Assembly: GCA_934373235.1 (NCBI GenBank)
Contig: CAKROW010000001.1
Coordinates: forward strand, 62,001 to 126,000
Direction of reading: 5' to 3'
Length of the DNA stretch: 64,000 nucleotides
DNA from: an uncultured Blautia sp.
Lineage (GTDB): Bacteria; Bacillota; Clostridia; Lachnospirales; Lachnospiraceae
The notes under the pieces were generated by a model. That model was not told where the DNA came from, did no database searches, and saw only the letters and a list, made by a program, of their open reading frames with translations. A program made the position numbers and the translations under genes. Within the stretch, counting starts at the first letter, position 1. The number at the start of each line of letters is the position of its first letter. Shown here piece after piece: positions 35,605 to 44,436 of this stretch.

Positions 35605-36588
35605 TCAGACTCTGACCTCTCCCGGCATCTCCTTTCCTTCCTCATAAGCCAGTGCATTCTGAAGAGAATGTTCGATCATATCCCGCACTGCATGATCTGT
35701 AAAAAATGCGGTATGCGGTGTGATCACTACATTGGGATAGCTTTCCAGCACTGCCACATCGTGGTCTTTGAGAAGGGTATTTTTGTGGTCAATATTGTAG
35801 ATAGTCGGCTCGTTATCCAGTACATCAAGGCCTGCCGCACTGATGATGCCTTTTTCCAGGCCATAGATCAGTGCTTTTGTATCAATGTTGGAACCTCTGG
35901 AAGTATTGATGATGATCACATCTTTTTTCAGAAGGGAGACATTGTCCAGGTTGAGCATATGATGCGTTTCCGCAGTTCCCGGAGCATGGAAGGTAATGAT
36001 ATCAGAGCTTTTCAGAAGCGTTTCGTAATCCACATATGAGGCGTATTTTTTTACCTCATCCATTTCATAATGATCATAAACCAGTATCTTACATCCAAAT
36101 CCGGAAATCTGTTTCATCACAGTACGGCCGATCCTGCCTCCTCCAACGATTCCCACAGTCATATCCCGGAGCTCCCGTCCTCTGTTCCATGCCAGAGAAT
36201 AATCATGCACCCTGTATCTTTCCAGAATATATTTTTCCCTGCGCAGGCACATAAGCATAAGCAAAATAGCATAATCCGCAACTGCATTTGGAGAATAGGT
36301 GATATTGGAAACGCGGATTCCCAGTTCCTTTGCCTTTTCAAGTGGAATATGGTCTACGCCGATGCAGCGTGCACAGATACATCTTACTCCTGTATCATAA
36401 AGTTTTTCCAGAAGCTCCTCTGAGATCTTGGTACCAACCACTGTAATACAGGAATAGCCTTTTGCAAGCTCTGCGTTTTCCATTGTAGGCTGCTCTTTAC
36501 AGTACCCAAGCTCCAGGTTCCATTTTTTTTCATATTCCTCAAATAGTTCTCTCTCATCATCTCTGCAGCTGTACACAAAAATCTTCAT
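35605..36588 (-). CDS. D-2-hydroxyacid dehydrogenase
   Basis: A 327-residue NAD-dependent dehydrogenase of the D-lactate/D-2-hydroxyisocaproate group. The NAD loop is VGIVGGGRIGRTV; the active-site Arg lies in INTSRGSNID, with a Glu in LDNEPT and His in TPHTAF. It would reduce a 2-oxoacid to a D-2-hydroxyacid or the reverse. The ATG at 36588 is 9 nt after GGAGG. It is the last gene of the long operon with the glycyl radical enzyme and fits with the aminotransferase of the partner operon, which would make 2-oxoacids. Confidence 0.9.
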   Translation of the reverse strand: MKIFVYSCRDDERELFEEYEKKWNLELGYCKEQPTMENAELAKGYSCITVVGTKISEELLEKLYDTGVRCICARCIGVDHIPLEKAKELGIRVSNITYSPNAVADYAILLMLMCLRREKYILERYRVHDYSLAWNRGRELRDMTVGIVGGGRIGRTVMKQISGFGCKILVYDHYEMDEVKKYASYVDYETLLKSSDIITFHAPGTAETHHMLNLDNVSLLKKDVIIINTSRGSNIDTKALIYGLEKGIISAAGLDVLDNEPTIYNIDHKNTLLKDHDVAVLESYPNVVITPHTAFFTDHAVRDMIEHSLQNALAYEEGKEMPGEVRV

Positions 36589-36605
36589 ATCAATCATCCT
36601 CCTTA

Positions 36606-37523
36606 TTACAGATATCCTGAAAGTAAAATAACCACCGGAAGTGTCACGATCATCAGGATCATATTTTGTGCCACCGCGACTGTGGCAAATTCCGGTTCAC
36701 GTCTGTAGGTTTCTGCCATCACCACATTCAGGGAACCTGACGGAAGGGCAGATAATACAAAGGCAGTCACTGCTGTATCATGGGAAATCCCCAACGCTTT
36801 CACAACCAGAAACATTGCCGCCGGAAAAATCAACATTCTCAGTGCATCCACCAGAAATATCTTTCTGTCTCCCAGAAAATTCTTTGGTTTCATGCGCCCC
36901 ATCTGTGCCCCGATGATCAGCATGGAAAGAGGCATCAGCATACCGCCTATGGTACTGAATGCGCTTTCCACTGCCCCCGGGAAACGGAAAGGCATCAGAT
37001 ACAGCACAATGGAGCAGAACGAGATCCATATGATCCGGTTTCCAAACAGTGAACGGACAGTGAGTTTGCCTTTTCCCTCCAGAAGATATATTCCATAGGA
37101 AAAAAAGAAAACCTGATACATGCTGTTATGTACAACGGTGTACAAGGTTCCCACATCTCCCAGTATTTCCTGCATCACTGCAAATCCCATAAATCCCACA
37201 TTTGCAAATACAGACGTAAGTACAAATATGATACGCCCGGATTCTGAAAGTCCCAGCCTCCCGGCAATGATCTGGCACAATACAAGTGCCGCCACATAAT
37301 ATCCCGCTGAAAGAAGAAGGGAAATCCCCATCTCCCGGAGCTGATCTCCGGAAAAGATCTGCTGGGAGGAGGAGATGATCCCGAATGGCAGAACAATATC
37401 CATCATAAGGGCAGAGAGAAGCTTGCTGGCCTTTTCATCGATCAGGCCTTTTTTTCCCGCCCAAAATCCTGCGGCTATGATAATAAAAATCTTACATACG
37501 ATTCCTCCTGCTACCTGGTACAT
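36606..37523 (-). CDS. AEC-family transporter (auxin efflux carrier type)
   Basis: A 305-residue membrane protein with about ten helices arranged as two inverted halves, with an internal gap near LEGKGKLTVRSLFGN. Bacterial AEC proteins move malonate, malate, lactate or other carboxylates. In this operon it probably exports an acidic end product or imports a substrate. It is 14 bp after the activase gene. Confidence 0.85.
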   Translation of the reverse strand: MYQVAGGIVCKIFIIIAAGFWAGKKGLIDEKASKLLSALMMDIVLPFGIISSSQQIFSGDQLREMGISLLLSAGYYVAALVLCQIIAGRLGLSESGRIIFVLTSVFANVGFMGFAVMQEILGDVGTLYTVVHNSMYQVFFFSYGIYLLEGKGKLTVRSLFGNRIIWISFCSIVLYLMPFRFPGAVESAFSTIGGMLMPLSMLIIGAQMGRMKPKNFLGDRKIFLVDALRMLIFPAAMFLVVKALGISHDTAVTAFVLSALPSGSLNVVMAETYRREPEFATVAVAQNMILMIVTLPVVILLSGYL

Positions 37524-37536
37524 CCCTGACGCTCCT

Positions 37537-38469
37537 TTATCTGTTTTCTTCTTCCTGCCATGATCCTTCCATCAATGTACATTTCATCTCATGCTTTCCA
37601 CATGCCTCCCTGGAAATTTCCAGCAGCTTTTTCATATGATCCTTCTCCGGTTCTTCTCTGTCCGTTAAACAGTACTCTCGTCCAAGACTTGTATATTTTC
37701 CGACTCCAAGGCGGTGATAGGGAAGAAGCTCCAGTCCTGCTGCCCCACATTCTGCTGCAAAAGCCGCAGTCTGCCTGATATTTTCTTCCTCATCATTACA
37801 TCCCGGAATCACCGGGATCCTGGCTGTCACATTCCTGTGGATACTGGTAAGTTTCCGGAAATTTTTCAGGATCTGGCTGTTGGAAACGCCGGTGAGCAGA
37901 TTATGCTTTTTTTCATCCATATGTTTCAGGTCAAAATAAACAAGATCAAGAAAAGATGCAGCCTTAAGAAGTTTTTCCTCCGATGTCATTCCCGTTGTCT
38001 CAACCGCCCTGTGGATACCTGCTTCCTTACAAAGCCTGAGACATTCCATAAAAAAATCCCACTGCATCAGAGGTTCGCCACCGGAAAATGTAACACCACC
38101 GCCGGATTTTTCATAAAACTCCCTGTCTTTTATCACTTCTTCAATGACTTCTTTTGCTGTATAACTTCTTCCTATGATTTTCTTCCCCTCTGCATAACAT
38201 TCTTCCCCGCACTTCAGGCACTGTGTACATACTTCCCTGTCAATGGAAAGATCCCTGCCTATGGCACCGGAAGGACAGATATCCCTGCAGTAACCACAGC
38301 CGGTACAACGCAAAGGAAAACAGGCAACCTCCGGTTCTTTTCCCTGGCTTTCCGGATTTGCACACCAGAGACATTTCAGAGGACAGCCCTTCAGAAACAC
38401 TGTTGTCCGGATTCCCGGGCCGTCATGGATAGACAGCTTCTGAATATTAAATATGATCCCGGCCTGCAT
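37537..38469 (-). CDS. Glycyl-radical enzyme activating enzyme
   Basis: A 310-residue radical SAM protein. Cys29, Cys33 and Cys36 form the CX3CX2C motif (GCPLKCLWCANPE). An inserted ferredoxin-like part (about residues 50-100) has two four-Cys motifs, CTGCGYCRDIC and CTQCLKCGEEC. The SAM-binding GGEPL is in VTFSGGEPLMQW. The inserted clusters are typical for activases of dehydratase/lyase-type glycyl radical enzymes, not of PFL itself. It is directly downstream of its partner enzyme gene (13 bp). Confidence 0.94.
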   Translation of the reverse strand: MQAGIIFNIQKLSIHDGPGIRTTVFLKGCPLKCLWCANPESQGKEPEVACFPLRCTGCGYCRDICPSGAIGRDLSIDREVCTQCLKCGEECYAEGKKIIGRSYTAKEVIEEVIKDREFYEKSGGGVTFSGGEPLMQWDFFMECLRLCKEAGIHRAVETTGMTSEEKLLKAASFLDLVYFDLKHMDEKKHNLLTGVSNSQILKNFRKLTSIHRNVTARIPVIPGCNDEEENIRQTAAFAAECGAAGLELLPYHRLGVGKYTSLGREYCLTDREEPEKDHMKKLLEISREACGKHEMKCTLMEGSWQEEENR

Positions 38470-38482
38470 CTTTTCACCCCTC

Positions 38483-40849
38483 TCAGCACACGCTGCTTCT
38501 GTGTGCCGTACGGTCTATGATATTATCCTGAACCTCATGATCCAGTTCAATGAAGTATGCGGAATATCCTGCCACACGCACCAGAAGGTCACTGTAATGT
38601 TCAGGGTCTTTCTGTGCGGCACGCAAGGTCCCGGCATCTACTACATTGATCTGTATATGTTCTCCGCCCATTGCAAAATAAGACTGTATGCAGCTTCTCA
38701 GGATCTGAGTTCCTTCATCTCCTTTTATGATATCCGGATCGAATTTCAGGTTCAGAAGAGTTCCGTTGTTACAGCTTTCCTGTCCAATAGATGATACAGA
38801 TCTCAGAACTGCCGTAGGTCCCTTTTTATCACGTCCTACCATCGGTGAGGCATTGTCAGACACCGGTTCTCCAGCAAGTCTGCCATCCGGTGTGGCACCG
38901 ATACATTTGCCCTGAAGTACATTAAAGGAAGTGGAAAGTACACAGTTTTCGTAAGTTCCTCCCCGGCTGTCCCGGAATTTACGGATCTCATCATTGTAAG
39001 CTGCCAGCATGTTTTCTGCATATCTGTCTACCTGGGATTCATCATTTCCAAACTTTGCGGCCCTGTTAAGGATCTGCTGGCGAAGCCTTTCATGTCCCTG
39101 AAAATCCTTAAGCAGGATTTCATTAAAGGATCGGGCATCCATTAATTTTTCCCTGAAAAGAACATAGTCAATAGCTTCCAGACAGTCTGCACCGTTGGCC
39201 ATTGCAACCAGAAAAACACCGGAACTGTTATAAAGTGCTCCGCCCTCTTCCAGGGATTTTCCTCTTGCAATACAATCCGTCACAAGTGCGGAAGCATAGC
39301 CTTTGGGGACATAGACTGCATGCATGGCGCAGACTTTTGTATATGCCTGGCACATGATATCTGCAAAATGCCGTATCTGCTTATGAAGTGCCTCCTCAAA
39401 ATCTTCAATACAGGTAAATGTTTCCGGATCTCCGGTTTTCAGCCCCATCTCACAGCCGGCAACAGGATCATAACCATTGTTCATCACAAGCTCAATACAT
39501 TTGGCCGCATTGATATAGCCCACATTGGGTCTGCCATCGGATTTACCCTGAACATAGGGCTCCACACAGCCATGGATGGTCCAGTCCCTGGAGTCCTCCT
39601 CTGTGGCACCCTTATGCCGCAGAAGTTTTCCGATCAGCTCTGTGTTATAAAATGCGGGAATACCGCTGCCTTTTTTGATATATTCCAGCGCGAGATCAAA
39701 TACCTTCTCAGGTATTTTTTCGTGGATCTGCATGGAAATGGAAGGCTGTACAGTTCTTACCAGATCCCATGCCTTAAGGCTGCACTCAGTCAAATCATTG
39801 GAGGCGTCACTTCCGTCTCTTTTTATGCCACCCACTGCCATCTGCTGCCACATGGGATATGCCGCAAATGCCAGGGAATCAAAGCTGTCCCGAAGTTTCA
39901 GCATTTCTGTACATTTGATATATAAAGCAGCCAGAAGTTCTTTTGCATCTTCTCTGGAAAAATCTCCTTCAAGGACAGATTTTTTATAATACGGATAAAG
40001 GTTCTGATCCAGTCTTCCAAGGGCAATGGAATGTCCGTTATCCTCGATCTGCATGGTAAGCTGGAGAAACCATACAAACTGAACAGCCTCCCAGAAATCC
40101 CCGGGTTCATTTTCCGGCACATGGGAGCAGACCTCTGCGATCTTAAACAGTTCTTTTTTTCGCTGAGGCTCATTTTCCTTCAGGGCAAGCTTCTGTGCAT
40201 ATGCGGAAAATTTATGTGCAAAACGTATCACTGCCTGGCAGGATATGATATTTGCATGCCAGAAATCCACTTTGCGCATATCCTCAGGGGTTTTTACTTC
40301 TGTTCTGCGGAGCATTTCTTCAGCTCTCCCTATCACACCTTTCAGGCCTTCCGGCAGGATCCTTGGATAATCCGGTGAGATATGGCCCATTCCCGTCGTT
40401 CTTGCCCCTACAGAAAGGACTCCACATTCCTGGGCTTTCAGCACATAGGGATCCAGTTCTTTTGTTGCCTGGATATCAAAGGTGTTGTCACCCCACTTTT
40501 TCAGTATGGTAAGAAGTTCTTCCCTGTCCTCCGGTGTCACCTGAATGGGATCTGTGGTTCTTTTTGGAAAAATATCAATCTCATCCATGATCCATTTTGC
40601 ACCAAACTCCGGGAATACCGGAACACCTCTCACATATCTGGTCTGGCTTCCCACGATCAGCTCTCCGGGCTGCATATTTACTTCCATATTGTCAAGGATA
40701 TATGCAAAGGCCATGGCTCTTCTTAATACCGGAGTGGTATCCCCGTATTTTTCATAAGCTTCCGTCACAAGTCTGGCTCTCTCCACGTCAAGCCTTGGCC
40801 TGGCTTTTTTCATCCTTTCATTCATCATGTCAAGCCGTTTACGATCCAT
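38483..40849 (-). CDS. Glycyl radical enzyme of unassigned substrate
   Basis: A 788-residue pyruvate-formate-lyase-like enzyme. The radical Gly is Gly761 in RVAGYSAYF. The thiyl Cys is Cys428 with the general base Glu430 in HGCVEPYVQGKSDG. GCVE places it among the dehydratases/lyases/decarboxylases, not PFL (which has Cys-Cys). Pro441 occupies the position of the choline-lyase Thr (Cys+13) and Tyr445 aligns with Cys+17, so choline is unlikely. The order activase-AEC-dehydrogenase after it, and the DUF362, kinase-like, B12 mutase and MutL genes before it, match no pathway I know. Oxygen-sensitive cytoplasmic enzyme. Confidence 0.93.
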   Translation of the reverse strand: MDRKRLDMMNERMKKARPRLDVERARLVTEAYEKYGDTTPVLRRAMAFAYILDNMEVNMQPGELIVGSQTRYVRGVPVFPEFGAKWIMDEIDIFPKRTTDPIQVTPEDREELLTILKKWGDNTFDIQATKELDPYVLKAQECGVLSVGARTTGMGHISPDYPRILPEGLKGVIGRAEEMLRRTEVKTPEDMRKVDFWHANIISCQAVIRFAHKFSAYAQKLALKENEPQRKKELFKIAEVCSHVPENEPGDFWEAVQFVWFLQLTMQIEDNGHSIALGRLDQNLYPYYKKSVLEGDFSREDAKELLAALYIKCTEMLKLRDSFDSLAFAAYPMWQQMAVGGIKRDGSDASNDLTECSLKAWDLVRTVQPSISMQIHEKIPEKVFDLALEYIKKGSGIPAFYNTELIGKLLRHKGATEEDSRDWTIHGCVEPYVQGKSDGRPNVGYINAAKCIELVMNNGYDPVAGCEMGLKTGDPETFTCIEDFEEALHKQIRHFADIMCQAYTKVCAMHAVYVPKGYASALVTDCIARGKSLEEGGALYNSSGVFLVAMANGADCLEAIDYVLFREKLMDARSFNEILLKDFQGHERLRQQILNRAAKFGNDESQVDRYAENMLAAYNDEIRKFRDSRGGTYENCVLSTSFNVLQGKCIGATPDGRLAGEPVSDNASPMVGRDKKGPTAVLRSVSSIGQESCNNGTLLNLKFDPDIIKGDEGTQILRSCIQSYFAMGGEHIQINVVDAGTLRAAQKDPEHYSDLLVRVAGYSAYFIELDHEVQDNIIDRTAHRSSVC

Positions 40850-40852
40850 AGA

Positions 40853-42049
40853 TCAGTCCACATCTCCTTCAGTTGAATAACGTCTCTTTACATCCTCCAC
40901 GCCGGAAATTCCTCTCTCCACAAAAATATTGTTAGGAGGACATCCCATAACGTGTGTTGCCTGATCTTTCAGCTTCATGGTACATTTTCCGATCAGAACG
41001 ATATTCTTTGGATCAACACCTTCCGGAAGCTTGTCAATGGGACCTGCGATAATGGTTTTTCCTGCAAGTGTCTGCTCGATGCTGTCATTTTTCATATCCA
41101 TGATGGCACTGATAACTGTGTTACGGCAGCCTGTACATGCACCTTCTGTAAGGATCAGGTCAAAATCCGGAAGGCCCGGGATCTCCACCTCAAAGGCACG
41201 CTTGAACACACGCTTTGTATTCTCAATAGTCTCTCCTGTAACCTCGATCTCATCCAGTGACATGGGGCCAATCTTGGCTCTCTCGGAACCGATACGGATA
41301 ATCCCCACCTCTTTTGGCTCATATCCCATAAGCATGCTGGTGACCGCATCGCCTGCAACAATATTCCTGGAAGCAACAATAACTCCCATTTCCACAGGAT
41401 CGCCAAACAGCGGGCCATAGCCTTCCTGTGCAATGGTTCCGTCCACAACTACCATGACCGGTTTTAAGGTTTTGTTGATATCTACAACGCCCTCCTGGAC
41501 ACCTGCTGTGTGGAACCATTTTTTCTGTACGTCATTGATCAGACCTTTCAGGTTTTTCATTCCCAGCGTTACCTCTGTCTGATCATGGGTCTTCATAACA
41601 GGGACCGAAATGATCGCATCTGCATCACGTACTGTTTCCCAGGTGTTCAGCTCCTCAAGGAGAAGTCCGTTTTCTACCGGGATCTTACAGCGTTTGTCTT
41701 TTTTCAGGTCAACCACTTCGTAACCTTCTTCTCTCAGCTTGTCATATCCGGTAAATTCAATAACCTTTTCCGTATCAACACCTGCTGCACTGGATTCTGC
41801 GATCACCGGAATACCGCCGGCTTCTTTTACAAGATCACAGACTGCCTTTGTAACCTCCCAGCGGGTGATGGCTCCGGAAAGTCTTTCTCTTGGGATTGCT
41901 GCAAAATTAGGTTTTACAATTACCTTCCAGCCCGGTCTGATGGCACTCTCCATTCCTCCTGCCAGTTCCACTGCTTTCCTTACAGCCTCATGGATCTGTT
42001 TTTCATCGTAACAGTCTGTTTTTACAATTGATACCTTTGTTTTTTCCAT
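40853..42049 (-). CDS. DUF362-family protein
   Basis: A 398-residue soluble protein of the DUF362 type: KVIVKPNFAA near residue 50, IISVPVMKTHDQTEVTLGMKN region near 145, and a C-terminal ACTGC cysteine pair plus a GCPPNN motif. There is no classical ferredoxin 2x4Fe-4S domain. DUF362 proteins often accompany redox or radical enzymes but their role is unclear. It ends 3 bp before the glycyl radical enzyme start, so the two are tightly co-expressed, and it may be an activity or cofactor partner. Confidence 0.85.
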   Translation of the reverse strand: MEKTKVSIVKTDCYDEKQIHEAVRKAVELAGGMESAIRPGWKVIVKPNFAAIPRERLSGAITRWEVTKAVCDLVKEAGGIPVIAESSAAGVDTEKVIEFTGYDKLREEGYEVVDLKKDKRCKIPVENGLLLEELNTWETVRDADAIISVPVMKTHDQTEVTLGMKNLKGLINDVQKKWFHTAGVQEGVVDINKTLKPVMVVVDGTIAQEGYGPLFGDPVEMGVIVASRNIVAGDAVTSMLMGYEPKEVGIIRIGSERAKIGPMSLDEIEVTGETIENTKRVFKRAFEVEIPGLPDFDLILTEGACTGCRNTVISAIMDMKNDSIEQTLAGKTIIAGPIDKLPEGVDPKNIVLIGKCTMKLKDQATHVMGCPPNNIFVERGISGVEDVKRRYSTEGDVD

Positions 42050-42061
42050 AATGATCTCCTC

Positions 42062-42661
42062 CTATAATCCCATTCTTTTCTGAACGATATCTGCCATGAT
42101 CTGTGCAGTTCCCTCCACACCAAGCAGGGAGCTGTCTATCATCACCTGGTTAAACTCCAGGTCCTTCTGGGTAAATCTTGTATATCTTTTGTGATAGGCA
42201 TATCTTGCCTTATCAACATCGTTGATCATCTTCATTGCCTCATTGGGCTTCATTCCCAGCTCCTTCACACAGTTTCTCAGACGTGCTTCAATAGGTGCAT
42301 AAATAAAGAAATTAATATGTGCCGGATCATCTTTCAGGATAAAATCTGAACAGCGTCCCACAAATACACAGGAACCTTTATCTGCCCATTCCATGATGAT
42401 CTTTGTCTGCATTGCAAAAAGCCTTTCCTTGATCTCCATGGAACTTCCACCGCCCAGTGGATATTTCATAAATGAAAAACGGCTTTTTTCCCGCTCCTCG
42501 ATCCTGCTTGCCTCAGAAAGGGGAATATTGAGCTGTCTGGCTGCTTCCTCCACAATATCTCTGTCATAAAAGGGAATGTCCAGGATCTCCGCAAGCTTCA
42601 TGCCGATCATCCTTCCCAGACTTCCGAACTGCCTTGAAATGGTAATATGATATTTTTCCAT
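42062..42661 (-). CDS. Cytidylate-kinase-like protein
   Basis: A 199-residue P-loop protein of the cytidylate-kinase-like family (ISRQFGSLGRMIGMKLAEIL start, FVGRCSDFIL, DKARYAYHKRYT near the end). The nucleotide loop is RQFGSLGR, so it likely binds NTP. It begins immediately after the stop of the B12 mutase. True Cmk is usually linked to rpsA/engA, so a housekeeping role is doubtful; a phosphotransfer step or regulation in this pathway is possible. Confidence 0.82.
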   Translation of the reverse strand: MEKYHITISRQFGSLGRMIGMKLAEILDIPFYDRDIVEEAARQLNIPLSEASRIEEREKSRFSFMKYPLGGGSSMEIKERLFAMQTKIIMEWADKGSCVFVGRCSDFILKDDPAHINFFIYAPIEARLRNCVKELGMKPNEAMKMINDVDKARYAYHKRYTRFTQKDLEFNQVMIDSSLLGVEGTAQIMADIVQKRMGL

Positions 42662-44416
42662 TTATCTGTTCTCCTTTCCACAGCCTTCCAGGATCATATC
42701 CACGATCCTCTCTGCTGCTCCGCTGCAAAGAATTCCAAGCTCTTTCAGCTTATCTGTTACATCTATGGGAAGCTTTTCTCCGTCCATGGTCTCATTGAGA
42801 ACGCCTCCCATAAACACAGGAACTGTGATTCCGGCTTTTTCCATTTCTGCAAGTACCCTTTTTGCAAAAGTAAGCGCAATTCCGTTATAAGTACTGATGG
42901 CAACATAATCACTGTCAGTCTCGATCACAGTTTCTGCGATCTCGTCGGGACTCGCATCTGTTCCGATATCAAACACTGTGGCTCCTGCAGTCCTTAAGAT
43001 TCCTCCAACCAGCTCCTTACCGAACTCATGGACATCTGTGGAGCATACAACCACCTTGATCCCCTTCAGGCTGCTGCTGTCTCCGTGAAGGTTTTCCAGA
43101 CATTTCTGACGGATACCATCAATATTTTTAACCATGTCTGTAGGCCATACAGGAATCCTGCCGCCTTCCGGCCGTTCTTTACCAGGGCCGAAATGAGCTT
43201 CCAGATATGCAGGTCCCAGTTTTTTCAGAGACATCATCATCTCTGCTGCATTACGGATATCGATTCCCATTGCATCCAGTCCTGCCAGGGTATTTCTGTA
43301 AAAGATCTCCGCTCCGTCCAGAAGCTTTTTCTTATCTGTCCGGATCCTGTTCCAGTCTATGTATGGCTCTATCATCCGGGCATAAGCTTCCAGCCTGTTG
43401 GAAAGGATCTGTGCTTCCACGATCTCGTCGGGAGAGGGAATCCTAGCTGCCTCGGAAACCGGAACCGCATTCAATCCGTGGCCTGTAGGGGTATGTATCT
43501 GAGAGATCATGTCTCCCAGAAGATAGCTGTTGATGACTGTGTAGTTTTCCGTAAAATCCATGCTGAAATCCGTTGTATTTCCATACACCATGCTTCCGCA
43601 GGAATCTCCCTCATTGATATCATCCAGAGCCTGTGCAAAGGCGATCCGGAGCATGGGGTCACTGAAAAGATTTCCAAAGCAGTGGCCAAGTTTGGCTCCG
43701 CACAGTTCCTGTACAATATATCTTTCAAGCTTCGCCCAGCCAAGGACCACGGAAAGATCATGAAACAGTGCAGGGAAACCATCATCCAGATTGGAGTGGA
43801 CCAGCATTCCCTTTTCCTTATATTTTGCCATAATGCAGAAACAGGTCACTGTATCGGTAGTTCTTTTATTCAGGTCGTAGCTGAAGGGATACTCATATGT
43901 ATAATAGTGAGAGGCATTTCCGATGGTGGTTCCTCCTGCTGCAAATGCACATCTTAAATTTTCCACCGCATTTAAGGTTCCGATCATGTTATCTCCGAAA
44001 TGTACCATAACCGGCGCTGCCTGCGCCACGTCGATCCACTCCTGAGGACTTTCAAATACAAGACCAGCTCCTCTGGGAACCTTATCCCTCATTTCCGGGG
44101 GAACACCCATCTGACAGTCCAGACAGATTCCAAAACGATCCAGCCTGCAGCCTTTTTCTTCAAGTTTTTTATAGATGTACTGAATAGCTTCCCTGGTTTC
44201 CTCCGCAGAGTTATATCCGATATGGGCATGACGCATGATCCGTCCTTCTTTTTTGCACCGTTCCTTGTACTCTCTTTCGGAATCCACATGCATCTTATCC
44301 ATGAAAGGACTTCTTCCAAGTACCCAGCCCTCTGATATCTCATCTGCCCGGGTCTTTAATTCTTCCATCGAGGGAAGCTCTTTTTCTATAAGCTGCTGTC
44401 TTGAGATCTGTTTCAT
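42662..44416 (-). CDS. Glutamate-mutase-like B12-dependent mutase with fused B12 domain
   Basis: A 584-residue protein. Residues 1 to about 440 resemble the catalytic epsilon subunit (GlmE/MutE) of methylaspartate mutase (GVPPEMRDKVPRGAG region). Residues about 450-580 are a cobalamin-binding domain like GlmS with the base-off motif DVHEFG (Asp461, His463, Gly466), then the GG motif in VPVFMGGV. Real glutamate mutase has these on two subunits; here they are one chain. The MutL-like gene upstream confirms the mutase affiliation. It would rearrange the carbon skeleton of an amino or hydroxy acid with adenosylcobalamin; the substrate need not be glutamate. Confidence 0.88.
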   Translation of the reverse strand: MKQISRQQLIEKELPSMEELKTRADEISEGWVLGRSPFMDKMHVDSEREYKERCKKEGRIMRHAHIGYNSAEETREAIQYIYKKLEEKGCRLDRFGICLDCQMGVPPEMRDKVPRGAGLVFESPQEWIDVAQAAPVMVHFGDNMIGTLNAVENLRCAFAAGGTTIGNASHYYTYEYPFSYDLNKRTTDTVTCFCIMAKYKEKGMLVHSNLDDGFPALFHDLSVVLGWAKLERYIVQELCGAKLGHCFGNLFSDPMLRIAFAQALDDINEGDSCGSMVYGNTTDFSMDFTENYTVINSYLLGDMISQIHTPTGHGLNAVPVSEAARIPSPDEIVEAQILSNRLEAYARMIEPYIDWNRIRTDKKKLLDGAEIFYRNTLAGLDAMGIDIRNAAEMMMSLKKLGPAYLEAHFGPGKERPEGGRIPVWPTDMVKNIDGIRQKCLENLHGDSSSLKGIKVVVCSTDVHEFGKELVGGILRTAGATVFDIGTDASPDEIAETVIETDSDYVAISTYNGIALTFAKRVLAEMEKAGITVPVFMGGVLNETMDGEKLPIDVTDKLKELGILCSGAAERIVDMILEGCGKENR

Positions 44417-44436
44417 AACAACCCCTCTTTTCTATG

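Noticed and set aside
35605..36588. VanH-type glycopeptide-resistance dehydrogenase
   Set aside because: No vanA or vanX neighbours; the gene is embedded in a catabolic operon.
38483..40849. Choline trimethylamine-lyase, PFL or 4-hydroxyphenylacetate decarboxylase assignment
   Set aside because: Single active Cys with GCVE excludes PFL; Pro at Cys+13 and lack of cut genes argue against choline lyase; no small decarboxylase subunit is encoded nearby.
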